Below are positions 8,777-18,109 of a stretch of DNA of 64,000 bases, piece after piece; the first letter of the stretch is position 1; every line of letters starts with the position of its first letter. The position numbers and the translations under genes are program-made. The notes beneath the pieces were generated by a model that was not told the DNA's origin, made no database searches, and saw only the letters and a list, made by a program, of their open reading frames with translations. Source of the stretch: Ochrobactrum sp. BTU1 (GTDB lineage Bacteria; Pseudomonadota; Alphaproteobacteria; Rhizobiales; Rhizobiaceae); NCBI GenBank assembly GCA_018798825.1, contig CP076357.1, positions 728,501-792,500 on the forward strand, given 5' to 3'.

Positions 8777-9820
8777 ATGTCGACGAAGGATAATCATCAT
8801 CAGGCCAAATTTCCTGACGAGGTGTTCGTTTCAACTCAGCTCGTTGATAAAAGTCTGCGAAGCGAGTTCTGGCGGGAGGCATCGCGTCCCTTTTATGAAA
8901 CTTCACCGATAGTTGGAAGCGAAAGCGATGATTTGGAAGGAGCGATTAGATCACGTGAGATTGCGGGATTAACGTTCGCCTCTGTCGCATTTAACGCTCA
9001 GCGCTACAAGCGCGATCGTCGCATCATCGCTTACAGCGAATTAGATCATTTTCTTGTCGCAATCGTGACTGCCGGTACGATATCGGGAGATGGTGCTGGG
9101 ACCATTTTTTCGGCCAAGACCGGGGATATCTGTCTTCTTGATTTGGAACAGGTTCTTCAAAGCGAAGTGACCTCCGGCGGAACAATATCGGTTCTTATCC
9201 CACGCCCCGCACTGGCAAAGGCAACAGGTTTTGCCAACTTGCATGGTCGAGTACTTGCGGCAGAATTGCCTATGACCAAGCTCCTCACGACTTATCTCGA
9301 GGGCATGAAGAGTTTAGAGACAAATCTGTCTGACGATAACCGCGCCGCGGTACAGGAAGCATTGATTACGCTACTCGCAGCTGCCCTCCAAGGGGGCAAT
9401 CCAGCCGACGATGGCGAAGTGCGATATCTAAGCTTGGCACTGCGGCAGCGCGTTCTCGACTTTATCGACCAGAATCTCAACAATCCTGCTCTTAGCTTGG
9501 ATTCAATTCTCCGCCGATTTAATGTTTCCCGAGCTCACGTTTATCGCGCCTTTGCTGAAGATGGCGGCGTTGCCAGCCTAATCAGAGACCGTAGGCTGGA
9601 CGCCGCATTTTTGGAACTAAAACAAAAGAATATGGCTTTTCCTTCGATCGCCAAGATAGCATTTGGATTTGGCTTTTCAAATGCGACGCATTTTACACGT
9701 TGCTTCCGTGCCCGTTTCGGTTTGACGCCTAACGAGGCGCGCCATGAATGGCTTGCTGGACAAAAAACTTCAGAACTAAGGGCGCATTTATCGCGGTTCG
9801 GAAGGCGCGAGACTGCCTAA
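8777..9820 (+). CDS. AraC-family transcriptional regulator
   Basis: A 347-residue regulator. The N-terminal 200 residues resemble the AraC-binding-like ligand domain (the type found in NahR/FeaR-like AraC proteins), and residues from about 230 onward form the double helix-turn-helix. The first helix region is SLDSILRRFNVSRAHVYRAF and the second is IAKIAFGFGFSNATHFTRCF, followed by the family ending FGLTPNEARHEW. GGAGAGGAG precedes the ATG. It stands alone between two large non-coding stretches, so its target cannot be read from context. The adjacent response regulator/autotransporter locus is one possibility. Confidence 0.88.
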   Translation: MSTKDNHHQAKFPDEVFVSTQLVDKSLRSEFWREASRPFYETSPIVGSESDDLEGAIRSREIAGLTFASVAFNAQRYKRDRRIIAYSELDHFLVAIVTAGTISGDGAGTIFSAKTGDICLLDLEQVLQSEVTSGGTISVLIPRPALAKATGFANLHGRVLAAELPMTKLLTTYLEGMKSLETNLSDDNRAAVQEALITLLAAALQGGNPADDGEVRYLSLALRQRVLDFIDQNLNNPALSLDSILRRFNVSRAHVYRAFAEDGGVASLIRDRRLDAAFLELKQKNMAFPSIAKIAFGFGFSNATHFTRCFRARFGLTPNEARHEWLAGQKTSELRAHLSRFGRRETA

Positions 9821-10051
9821 AATGCCCAAGAGACAAATGGACTATAAATGTGAGACGGCTGGAGGATGCTTGAAAGCCCTTTCTAATATAAAGTCATGTC
9901 GTTTTCATTGCGGTCGCAAGGAGATCAAGGAGGAAAGGGCAAGAATTCTCGTATGCGGAAACGTCTTTTACCAATGCGAGTAGGCCTGCTGACTGGCGCG
10001 TAAAGCAAGATTCTATTTATTGAAGCGACATTTGTGCAAGAAGGAAATGAG

Positions 10052-10786
10052 ATGGGCAGATTAGATATTTATGAAGCCGACAGAATGAGCGCACAAATCG
10101 CTAACACTAATATGCCTATCGTTTACCTTGTCGATGGCGATGATAATTTCCGCAATGAAATGGTACAGGGGCTGTTGAGCCTGGGCTTGATCGTTCGTGG
10201 GTTCGACAATGCTGCATCGCTTTACAGGGCTTATGCGACCAGACCGGCAAATGTTGTCGTACTCGACGTTGGGCTTGAGGGAGAAGACGGTCTTTCGATC
10301 GCTGCACATTTGCGAACATCGCAAGCAGTGAAAATTGTCATGGCGACGCCTTATGGCGCCACAGATGATCAAATCAACAGCATTCAGGCCGTCGCAGACG
10401 CTTATCTTGTGAAACCGATTGACGTCCGTGCGCTCTCGGCCACCATCAATGCCCTTAACGATCGCAATACACGGCCACAAATGCCTGCACTGAGTTCCGC
10501 GTCGAGCTGGAACCTTGTGGAAGGGGGCTGGGTCATAATGGACGACAATAAGAATCGCCTGCGCCTGACCACATCAGAACGGCAACTGTTGGAGCGTCTG
10601 TTAGCTGATCAAGGAACTATCGTCGCGCGCCAGGCGCTCGTCGAGGCATTGGGCGAAGATATCTATGATTTTAACTACGCGCATCTCGATACAATAGTTA
10701 GCCGGTTGCGGCGGCGCGCTCAAAAAGTCGGAATTTCATTGCCGCTGCACGCAATTCGCGGCCGGGGCTTCACCTTTGCCGGCTGA
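10052..10786 (+). CDS. Orphan response regulator, OmpR/PhoB-type (copy 1)
   Basis: A 244-residue two-component response regulator with a receiver domain (about 15-135) and a C-terminal winged helix (about 150-244, ending HAIRGRGFTFAG). I chose the ATG at 10052 because AAGGA lies just upstream; an in-frame GTG at 10034 lacks this. The phospho-acceptor Asp in VVVLDVGL and the switch Lys in YLVKP are present. The acidic pair, normally DD, reads VDGDD, so the second metal-binding acid is Gly. No histidine kinase is encoded nearby. A close paralogue at 17329-18039 has the normal VDDD, and the two flank the first autotransporter locus. Confidence 0.88.
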   Translation: MGRLDIYEADRMSAQIANTNMPIVYLVDGDDNFRNEMVQGLLSLGLIVRGFDNAASLYRAYATRPANVVVLDVGLEGEDGLSIAAHLRTSQAVKIVMATPYGATDDQINSIQAVADAYLVKPIDVRALSATINALNDRNTRPQMPALSSASSWNLVEGGWVIMDDNKNRLRLTTSERQLLERLLADQGTIVARQALVEALGEDIYDFNYAHLDTIVSRLRRRAQKVGISLPLHAIRGRGFTFAG

Positions 10787-11685
10787 GAAGCTCGACTTGC
10801 ATTAGGTTTTTAGGACCCTGGCCCACGCGGCCAAAGTGCAACAATCATACACTGTGGCTTGGCATGTTTTTCACAACTGGAAGTTTCGCTCAAAAATAGT
10901 CGTGAGGATTCGCAGCTGCTTTCCCCGATGGCGTCGTCTCTCAGCTCGGAAACCACACCCATCCCGGCGCCTCTGTTGCACCAAAGTTACACTCGGGTTC
11001 TAATGCTGCGATCAGCTTCGAAATATGTCGAGTGTCCACTCCGATGATTCCCAATTTCAGATCTCGTCCAGCGATAAGTACAACCGTTATGGTTAATGTT
11101 TGCAGTCTCGTTTCAAGGCGAATCCTACCGTTATTCAACCCCTACTGATGCTGGTTTTTTAAGTGTGCAACTTAGGTTTGAAACAAGGTAGCATTGAAGC
11201 CAAGTTCGCCCTAACGCCTTCAAATCATGAGCACAATCGTGCAGCGCATTATATGTTAGGAAGTGTAAATATCTGACATTTAGTGAAATTGTTAAAACAC
11301 TATTGAACAGATAGCCTCCGCTGCGAAAAGTTACATTTCGAAGGTCTTGCGCGCGCCCATCGTTGGTTGGGGGCGCTTTGGAATTGATCGGTTGTCAGGG
11401 GGCGGGTTCATTGCAGATTATCACCACCAATTCGCACGCGACCCCGTCCGGCTTACTGACCGATGGACTTAGTGAACATGCGACAAGTCGATTGGTTCCA
11501 ACAGATAATTGGAATTATTCGTCACGGACTTCGGAAAGCCAAAATGGGGTCATTAGTCCTGGCACCAAGAACAGAGCTCATTTGCCTTTTCAAGCATTGA
11601 CCTTTCCTTCATCGACGGGGTGACGGCGGGTTAAGCCTTCCAGAAAATTCACGCACTCTCAGCAACATGCCCAAAGAGGAATTCT
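10787..11685. other. Long leader/intergenic region upstream of autotransporter 1
   Basis: Nearly 900 bases with no supportable gene. Short frames lack starts with ribosome binding sites and match nothing I recognise. An AT-rich stretch around 11250-11310 is the likeliest promoter area. The length suggests elaborate regulation or a long untranslated leader for the autotransporter. Confidence 0.45.
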
Positions 11686-14600
11686 ATGTCTATCTCAACC
11701 AATATACAGCAGAACACGGAATCGCGTGAAGCGTGGCGTGGTATCCTTCTCCGCGGTGGCCGCGTTGCAAAATATAAGGGCATCGCCGGCGGCGTCGCCC
11801 CGCATGAAGCCACTGGTTCGACTTTCTTGACCGGTCTCGCTTCCACTTCACTGATTGCGCTGACCGCTTTTTTTGCTGCGCCTTCAGCCTCGTTGGCGGG
11901 CTCTTGCACGACTGGACCAACTTCCGTTTGTTCGGGCCCTGCTGATGCCGCCGATGACACGCAGGCGATTACAGGAACCGATGTTAACGTTACGACTGAA
12001 GCCGGTTTCGGGCTCACCGTTGGTGGGGCCGGAAATGCTATCGCAATCACCAGCACCGGAGGCGCTTCGTTTACTGACACCAACGCATCGTCGATCACGA
12101 GCGGTACTGCCATTGGCCTAGATGGATATGGCGTGACGGTCGCAAACTCAGGCTCGGGTGACCTGATCGTGAACTCCAATGGGCACATCACTGGAGCTTA
12201 TGACGCGGTTTCGGTAACGAATAATGCCGGAACAGGCGACGTCATTATCAATGTCAATGATCTTGACGGTGAACGACGCGGCATTGAAGCCGTCAACAAT
12301 GGTACTGGTGGTATGGCAATCACCTCCACCGGCACGATCAACAGTGCGTGGGACGGTATCTATGCCAGAACAGCTGCTGGTTCCACTGGCGGAATAAAGA
12401 TCGATGTTAACGAGATTCATGCAACCGGTGCTGCCTACAATGGCATTTACGCATCAAATGGCGGCGCAGGCACGATTGAGATCATTGCCAGTGGACCGAT
12501 TGAAAGCGCCGGCATAGGCGTTAATGCCGTGTCGGGATTGGGAACGACTGGCGTTACTATCGACGTACAAGACGTTAAAGCTGGCGGTATCGGTATCAAC
12601 CTGCCCGGCAATGCAGGTACCGGTGATGTTACTGTCAAAGCAAACAATATCGAATCCGGCAGCACTGGCATCAACTTCGATAATGGTCCGCTCACAAACA
12701 ACTTCACCGTTGATGTAAACAAGATCGATTCCGGCCTTGATGGTATTAACGGCTATGCAAGTGGCACTGGCAACGTTGAGATCAACGTTGGATCGATCGA
12801 GGCAGACCGTATTGGCGTCTGGATGGACATCGACGCCAGCCCGAATGCAGGAAAGACGACCCTCAATATCGGCGATATCACCGCTGGCGATCAGGGGATC
12901 AATATCGACACCAACGCGAATACCTCAGGGCTGGAAATTAACGTCAATAATATGACGACCGGATCCCACGGCATTTACGTCACCCACCGAGGAACAGGCA
13001 CTCTCGACATCACCGCATCCGGACTAATCGACGCTGGTGGCACCGGTATTATTGCTGCCGGTACAGCCAACACCACCGGGATTAATATTGACGCTCAGGA
13101 TATCAAAGCTGGCATTTACGGCATTGACCTAACCGGCAATGCGGGTACCGGTGATATTACTGTCAGCGCAAACAATATCGAATCCGACAGCACAGGCATC
13201 AACTTTGATACTGGTCCAGCAACGGGCAGCTTTAACGTTGACGTGAACAAGATTGTGTCCGGCCTTGATGGTATGTACGGCTTTGCCAGTGGCACTGGCG
13301 ACGTCAATTTCAACGTTGGATCAATTGATGCGGCTCGTAATGGCATCTGGTTTGACGTGGATGCCGGCCCAAATGCTGGAAAGACAACCCTTAATATCGG
13401 CGATGTCACCGCTGGAAATGAGGGCATCAATATCGACACCAGCGCGTACACTTCCGGACTGGAAATCAACGTCAACAACGTCAATTCCGGGTCATACGGT
13501 ATTCGTTTTAATCATAATGGTAGCGGCGATACGATCGTCAATGCCAATGATATCACGACCAAAGCTGGCCATGGTATCTGGTTCAACACCTCGGGCACGG
13601 GCGACGTTAATATTGCGGCCCATGACATTAACGCGGCGAGTATCGGTATCGTCTTCGATACCTATTTCACGACTAAGAACCTGAATGTTGACGTAAACAA
13701 CATCACGTCAGGCAGCGACGGCATCAATGCTATTCATAGCGGCACCGGTGTTGCAACAATCACTTCGACCGGCACGATCAAGTCGGGCGGAGTGGGCATT
13801 GACTTCCTTAACGACTCTGCTTCGTTCGGCGCTGCGCCTGACGCCCAGAATATCATTACGGTCAACAACATTGATACGGCTAACAACGTTGCCATCAATG
13901 TCGTTTCGAATGCAGCTAAAGGTACTGTAATCAACACCAACGGTGCTATCAATACGCCAGCAGCAGGTCCACTCGGCGGCGACGGCATCCGCGTGGTTGA
14001 ACACAAAGGTCCTCTCGTGGTCAATGTTGCTGCGAGCAGCACCATCACGTCCTACAATAATACGATGGACTTGACCAACAACAGCGATGCAGGAACGACC
14101 GTCAATGTTGATGGCACACTGAAGTCAACTGCGTCACTTCCCGCGTATGACGGCGTTATCTGGGTCTATGGAACGCCTGGCACGACCACCGTTAACTTCA
14201 ATGACGGTTCCACGGTTCAGGCTGCAACCAAAGCCGGCTTTGCGATCACCGACAATGGCGGCGATTCTGTCGTTAACGTTGGCAAGTCGACAGTAACCGG
14301 TGGCTTCCGCCTTGGTGCCGGTGACGATAAGTTGACCTTCAACAGCACCGACATGACCAATGTCGGGACACTTGATGGTGGCGCTGGCAGCACCGGTGGT
14401 GATGTTCTGACACTCAATAGTGTTTCGAACTTCACTCGCGACCTTCAGACTGCAACTCAGGAAATCAGAAACTGGGATGCCGTTAATCTGAATGGTGGCA
14501 CAGCCGATCTCGTTGGAACACTGACCACTGACGTCTTCACTGTGGGCAAGGACAGTGCTGGTAATCCAGCGGTACTTTCCATCGGTGCAGATAATGCCGG

Positions 14601-16074
14601 TAACACACTGACAACCACTGGCAATTATGTCGGTGCAGGTGGCACCATTGTTGTAGACACCGTTCTCGGCGGAGATACTTCGGCGACCGATGTGTTCAAG
14701 GTCGGTGGCAGCACTTCGGGTTCGACGGATCTGCGTGTAAACAATCTCGGCGGCACTGGTGCACCGACTGTTGAAGGCATCAAGGTTATCGATGTTACGG
14801 GCGCTTCAAACGGCACCTTCACGCTCGTTGGTGGTAACTACTCGCTCAACAATCAGCAGGTCAAGGTTGTCGGCGCTTACGGTTACACCCTCTGGAAGAA
14901 CGGTGTTTCCACACCAACTGATGGTGATTGGTATCTCCGTTCGCAGGTTGCACCGGTGGCTCCTGTCGATCCAAGCAACCCAAGCAATCCAGGCAATCCA
15001 GGAAATCCAGGTGAGCAAACTAACCCAGGGACTGCAGTTCCGCTTTATTCTGCTGCTGTACCAACCGCTGAAGCCTATGCACAGGCACTGCTTGGTCTGA
15101 ATGGCGTTTCCTCGCTGCAGCAGCGTGTTGGCAACCGCGTCTGGGCCGGTAACGGAAACAAGGTTGTTGCACAGGGTGCTGATCCAGTTGGTACACCTTA
15201 TGCTGCTCCTGAAGAAGCAGGCGTTGCAGTTGAAGGCAATGGTGTATGGGGCCGTATCGAAGGCGCTCATAACAGCATCACGCCACGCTCCTCGACGTCA
15301 AACACCGAATACGACCAGAATATCTTCAAGCTTCAGGCTGGTATTGATGGTCTGTTGGCTGAAACAGAAACTGGTAAGCTGATTGGTGGGATCACGGTCC
15401 ACTACGCGCATGGCAAAACCGACATCGACTCTCTGAGTGGTGACGGCAAAATCAGCACGGATGGTTATGGCTTCGGTGGCACACTCACCTGGTATGGTGA
15501 GAATGGCTTCTACCTCGACGGTCAGGGTCAGGTGACCTGGTATAAGAGCGATCTCGATGCATTGCTTGTTAATGCCAACATCGACAATGGCAACAAGGGC
15601 TTCGGCTATACCCTGTCTCTTGAAGGCGGCAAGCGCATTGCAATTGATCCAACCTGGTCGGTCACGCCACAGGCACAGTTGGTCTATTCCAATGTCGATT
15701 TTGATGCCTTCAACGACATGTTCGGTTCCCGTGTCAGCCTTGACCGCGGTGAAAGCCTTCAGGGCCGTCTGGGTCTGACGCTTGATCACCAGACGTCCTG
15801 GCAGAATGCCAATGGATCGCTCGACCGCGCCAATGTTTACGGCATTGCAAATCTCTACTACGAGTTCCTCGAAGGAACACGTGTTGACTTTGCAGGTACA
15901 AGCGTTGCCAGCGAACAGGAACGTCTGTGGGGCGGCCTTGGTGTCGGTGGTTCTTACAACTGGAACGACGACAAGTTCTCGATCTTTGGTGAAGGTCTTG
16001 TCAACACCAGCCTCAACAACTTTGGCGACAGCTATTCCGTCAAGGGAAATGTCGGTTTCCGCGTAAAGTGGTAA
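11686..16074 (+). CDS. Large autotransporter adhesin (type Va secretion), copy 1
   Basis: A 1462-residue self-secreted outer-membrane protein. GAGGAATTC precedes the ATG. An extended signal region (about 1-70) includes RGILLRGGRVAKYKGIAGG, a hydrophobic segment and the likely cleavage site near SLAGS. The passenger (about 75-1080) is Gly/Asn/Thr-rich with short repeats such as GTGDVTV and INVN, as expected for a beta-helix. It contains a diverged 176-residue tandem duplication. A Pro/Asn linker follows near 1095-1110, then an autotransporter barrel of about 290 residues ending in VGFRVKW with the usual terminal aromatic. Brucella autotransporters of this type act as adhesins; adhesion here is inferred. 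The barrel closely matches the gene at 21594-25364. Confidence 0.9.
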   Translation: MSISTNIQQNTESREAWRGILLRGGRVAKYKGIAGGVAPHEATGSTFLTGLASTSLIALTAFFAAPSASLAGSCTTGPTSVCSGPADAADDTQAITGTDVNVTTEAGFGLTVGGAGNAIAITSTGGASFTDTNASSITSGTAIGLDGYGVTVANSGSGDLIVNSNGHITGAYDAVSVTNNAGTGDVIINVNDLDGERRGIEAVNNGTGGMAITSTGTINSAWDGIYARTAAGSTGGIKIDVNEIHATGAAYNGIYASNGGAGTIEIIASGPIESAGIGVNAVSGLGTTGVTIDVQDVKAGGIGINLPGNAGTGDVTVKANNIESGSTGINFDNGPLTNNFTVDVNKIDSGLDGINGYASGTGNVEINVGSIEADRIGVWMDIDASPNAGKTTLNIGDITAGDQGINIDTNANTSGLEINVNNMTTGSHGIYVTHRGTGTLDITASGLIDAGGTGIIAAGTANTTGINIDAQDIKAGIYGIDLTGNAGTGDITVSANNIESDSTGINFDTGPATGSFNVDVNKIVSGLDGMYGFASGTGDVNFNVGSIDAARNGIWFDVDAGPNAGKTTLNIGDVTAGNEGINIDTSAYTSGLEINVNNVNSGSYGIRFNHNGSGDTIVNANDITTKAGHGIWFNTSGTGDVNIAAHDINAASIGIVFDTYFTTKNLNVDVNNITSGSDGINAIHSGTGVATITSTGTIKSGGVGIDFLNDSASFGAAPDAQNIITVNNIDTANNVAINVVSNAAKGTVINTNGAINTPAAGPLGGDGIRVVEHKGPLVVNVAASSTITSYNNTMDLTNNSDAGTTVNVDGTLKSTASLPAYDGVIWVYGTPGTTTVNFNDGSTVQAATKAGFAITDNGGDSVVNVGKSTVTGGFRLGAGDDKLTFNSTDMTNVGTLDGGAGSTGGDVLTLNSVSNFTRDLQTATQEIRNWDAVNLNGGTADLVGTLTTDVFTVGKDSAGNPAVLSIGADNAGNTLTTTGNYVGAGGTIVVDTVLGGDTSATDVFKVGGSTSGSTDLRVNNLGGTGAPTVEGIKVIDVTGASNGTFTLVGGNYSLNNQQVKVVGAYGYTLWKNGVSTPTDGDWYLRSQVAPVAPVDPSNPSNPGNPGNPGEQTNPGTAVPLYSAAVPTAEAYAQALLGLNGVSSLQQRVGNRVWAGNGNKVVAQGADPVGTPYAAPEEAGVAVEGNGVWGRIEGAHNSITPRSSTSNTEYDQNIFKLQAGIDGLLAETETGKLIGGITVHYAHGKTDIDSLSGDGKISTDGYGFGGTLTWYGENGFYLDGQGQVTWYKSDLDALLVNANIDNGNKGFGYTLSLEGGKRIAIDPTWSVTPQAQLVYSNVDFDAFNDMFGSRVSLDRGESLQGRLGLTLDHQTSWQNANGSLDRANVYGIANLYYEFLEGTRVDFAGTSVASEQERLWGGLGVGGSYNWNDDKFSIFGEGLVNTSLNNFGDSYSVKGNVGFRVKW
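12487..13542 (+). repeat. Diverged tandem 528-base duplication in autotransporter 1
   Basis: Two adjacent units of 528 bases (12487-13014 and 13015-13542) encode parallel 176-residue blocks. Shared landmarks are NAGTGD[VI]TV, NNIES.STGINFD, DVNKI.SGLDG, NAGKTTLNIGD and TSGLEINVNN. The units have diverged, so this is an old in-frame duplication that lengthened the passenger. Confidence 0.8.
14971..15015 (+). repeat. In-frame 9-base tandem repeat coding the Pro-linker
   Basis: Five consecutive 9-base units of the form CCARRNRAN encode (NP[SG])-type tripeptides between the passenger and the barrel. Because the unit is a multiple of three, copy-number change would alter linker length without breaking the frame. 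The second autotransporter lacks this array. Confidence 0.7.
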
Positions 16075-16088
16075 CAAGCTAAAGACTA

Positions 16089-16125
16089 ACCCTGGCCGGA
16101 GCCTTCAAAACGCTCCGGCCAGGGT
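16089..16125 (+). terminator. Strong hairpin after autotransporter 1
   Basis: A perfect 14-base stem (ACCCTGGCCGGAGC, 16089-16102, with its complement at 16112-16125) and a 9-base loop starts 15 bases after the autotransporter stop. It lacks a T-run, so it may need Rho or may mainly protect the 3' end. Confidence 0.75.
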
Positions 16126-16199
16126 AAAAGCCTCAGAACATCAAATGCACTAAAAGTATCAAGCCAGGATTGGTGGTCTTCAATTCGGAGGACTGAAAC

Positions 16200-16385
16200 T
16201 TGCGGAGTTACACTCCTTACGACTGGACAGGACAAAGCGTTGTCCGAAGAAATAAAAACAAGCGCCGGCTGCTATTGATCTGTAGTGCGCTCGCTCTCCT
16301 TCTGTTCTCTGCCTTAGCGCTTAATGAGTTTCTCCCTAAAGAATGGAGATATTTCAGCGCGGCTCAGTTACACTCCCTCTTCTAA
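16200..16385 (+). CDS. Small single-span membrane protein
   Basis: A 61-residue open frame with TTG start preceded by GGAGG at 8 bases. It has a basic N-terminal half (RRNKNKRR near residues 16-23), one hydrophobic span (about 24-42, LLLICSALALLLFSALAL) and a short C-terminal tail. I recognise no family. The good ribosome binding site and clear topology make it more plausible than neighbouring frames. It lies between the autotransporter and the IalB-like gene. Confidence 0.45.
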   Translation: MRSYTPYDWTGQSVVRRNKNKRRLLLICSALALLLFSALALNEFLPKEWRYFSAAQLHSLF

Positions 16386-16580
16386 TAGCGCTCCTTACCA
16401 ACGAACCAACTTGGCCAAGAAACCCACCTGGCCGGCAGTCAAGCAGCCTAGAAGTCGGGCAGGATTGAAGTCGGCAGGCTGGCAATCAACCAGGCAATTA
16501 AAGACTGAGACAGCAAAGTTCCGTAGCCTATGCAGTCTCGTTCTCGCGCTAGAAGTCCTTAGAGCTAACCGCTCTCACAC

Positions 16581-17129
16581 ATGTTGAATGATTGGATGCT
16601 GACAATGAATGCTTCCGCGGCGACTATCGCCTTCTCTCTCGCCTCTGTTTTCTCTCTCAGCTCCATGTCAGCTGCGATGGCTCAAGACAAGCCACAGAAC
16701 GGTGCGGCGCCCGCAGCGTGGTCTCTGGCTTGCCGCAGCGCGGATGCCGCAACCGCACCCCTTGATTGCCAGATCGAGCAGCGCTTCTTCAGGCAGCAAA
16801 CTGGTGAACTTGTCACGGTATTGGCTGTTTCCAAATCCTCAGCCAAGCCTGAACTCTTCATGACGATGGTCCTTCCACACGGGCTTAAGCTGCAGAGCGG
16901 CGTTGCCTATCAAGTGGACAAAGGTGAGCTTTCAACCGCTCCGATTTCCAGCAGCACAGCCAATGGTGCAATTGCGTCAATCCCGCTCTCTTCTGATTTC
17001 CTTTCTGTTTTGAAAGCTGGGACAACCTTGACCCTCAATCTTGAGACGGACAAGGGAGCGAAAATTTCAATCCCCGTCCCGCTTGCAGGTTTTACGGCGG
17101 CCGTGAACCGGTTGGTCAGCATCAAGTAA
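16581..17129 (+). CDS. IalB-family secreted protein
   Basis: A 182-residue exported protein of the invasion-associated locus B family, named from Bartonella and widespread in alphaproteobacteria. The signal peptide ends near AAMAQ. The mature part shows the family pattern: WSLACRSADAATAPLDCQIEQ, then a beta-rich domain with FMTMVLPHGLKLQSGVAYQVD and a conserved basic/aliphatic C-terminus. The start is uncertain: ATGs at 16581, 16596 and 16605 are all in frame and none has a strong ribosome binding site. Its position between the autotransporter and the second response regulator suggests a surface/host-contact locus, which is inference. Confidence 0.75.
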   Translation: MLNDWMLTMNASAATIAFSLASVFSLSSMSAAMAQDKPQNGAAPAAWSLACRSADAATAPLDCQIEQRFFRQQTGELVTVLAVSKSSAKPELFMTMVLPHGLKLQSGVAYQVDKGELSTAPISSSTANGAIASIPLSSDFLSVLKAGTTLTLNLETDKGAKISIPVPLAGFTAAVNRLVSIK

Positions 17130-17328
17130 GGACACCGATCTGAGTTATCGTCTGAAAGACGGTAACTCACTGGGTTAAACTGGCAACCAGCGTTGGCGCT
17201 ACGTATCGATGCGAACACAGATGAAGACATTGGAAACCGCATTTGTGTTCCTCCGGCAGGTGAACAAACACAATAAACATTGATACTTGGCTATTCGGCC
17301 CGGTATCGGCTTACAAACAGAGTTATCG

Positions 17329-18039
17329 ATGACGACCGAAAAACTTAAGCAACCCCATTCTATCGCTCCACCGCTTGTATACCTGGTCGATGACGACGCA
17401 GATTACCGCGAGGAAATGGTCTTAAGTTTATCCCAGCAAGGACTGGATGTTCGGGGCTTTGGCAATGCGGCATCGCTCTATCGCGCTTATGCAGCAAAGC
17501 CGTGCGATATCATAATTCTCGACATCGGGCTCGACGATGAGGATGGTTTATCGATCGTCTCCTATTTACGCGGATCGCAGTCGGTCGGCATTATCATCGC
17601 CACTGCACGCGGATCCGTTGACGACCGGATTGATGGTCTTAAAACTGGCGCAGATGCCTATCTGGTAAAGCCAATCGATGTTCGCGAACTCGCAGCAACC
17701 GTCCTGGCGCTTCACGACCGTCTGAAAAGAACTAGTGCCCGTCCTGAGGCGAAAAGCGGCTGGAGCATTCTTGAGGGCGGTTGGACGCTCATCGACAGTT
17801 CAGGCAATCGGCTTCGTTTAACTACCGCTGAACGGAGTTTAATGGGTCGATTGTTCATGGATCGCGGCCAAACCGTTACCCGCGATGCGCTGATTGAGGC
17901 GCTGGATGAAGACATCTATGAATTCAATTACGCACATCTTGATACGATCGTCAGTCGCTTGCGCCAGCGGGCCAAGAGAGCAAACATGTTGCTTCCTCTG
18001 CATGCCGTCCGTGGAAAAGGGTTTACATTCGCAGATTAA
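17329..18039 (+). CDS. Orphan response regulator, OmpR/PhoB-type (copy 2)
   Basis: A 236-residue regulator paralogous to the one at 10052-10786. The receiver domain has the acidic cluster VDDDADY, phospho-acceptor in IIILDIGL, switch Thr in IIATARG and Lys in YLVKP, so it looks phosphorylation-competent. The winged helix ends HAVRGKGFTFAD. I start it at the ATG at 17329; a TTG at 17287 would extend it by 14 residues. No kinase gene is adjacent. The two copies share the segment NYAHLDTIVSRLR in the DNA-binding domain, so they may bind related sites. Confidence 0.88.
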   Translation: MTTEKLKQPHSIAPPLVYLVDDDADYREEMVLSLSQQGLDVRGFGNAASLYRAYAAKPCDIIILDIGLDDEDGLSIVSYLRGSQSVGIIIATARGSVDDRIDGLKTGADAYLVKPIDVRELAATVLALHDRLKRTSARPEAKSGWSILEGGWTLIDSSGNRLRLTTAERSLMGRLFMDRGQTVTRDALIEALDEDIYEFNYAHLDTIVSRLRQRAKRANMLLPLHAVRGKGFTFAD

Positions 18040-18109
18040 TCTGTGTTGACCGGCTCCTGAATACTGCCGCTTGAGCGATGCACTGGTGACGCGGAGACGT
18101 TTATATCAT

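Noticed and set aside
11363..11623. 86-residue plus-strand frame in the leader of autotransporter 1
   Set aside because: Composition is unlike the real genes, no ribosome binding site and no recognisable motif.
11900..14100. Repetitive passenger DNA as a possible CRISPR array
   Set aside because: Repeats are coding, in frame, diverged and not separated by regular unique spacers; no cas genes are present anywhere in the window.
12148..15270. Long antisense and shifted frames inside autotransporter 1
   Set aside because: They are by-products of the repetitive Gly/Asn/Thr-rich coding sequence; none has its own start signal.
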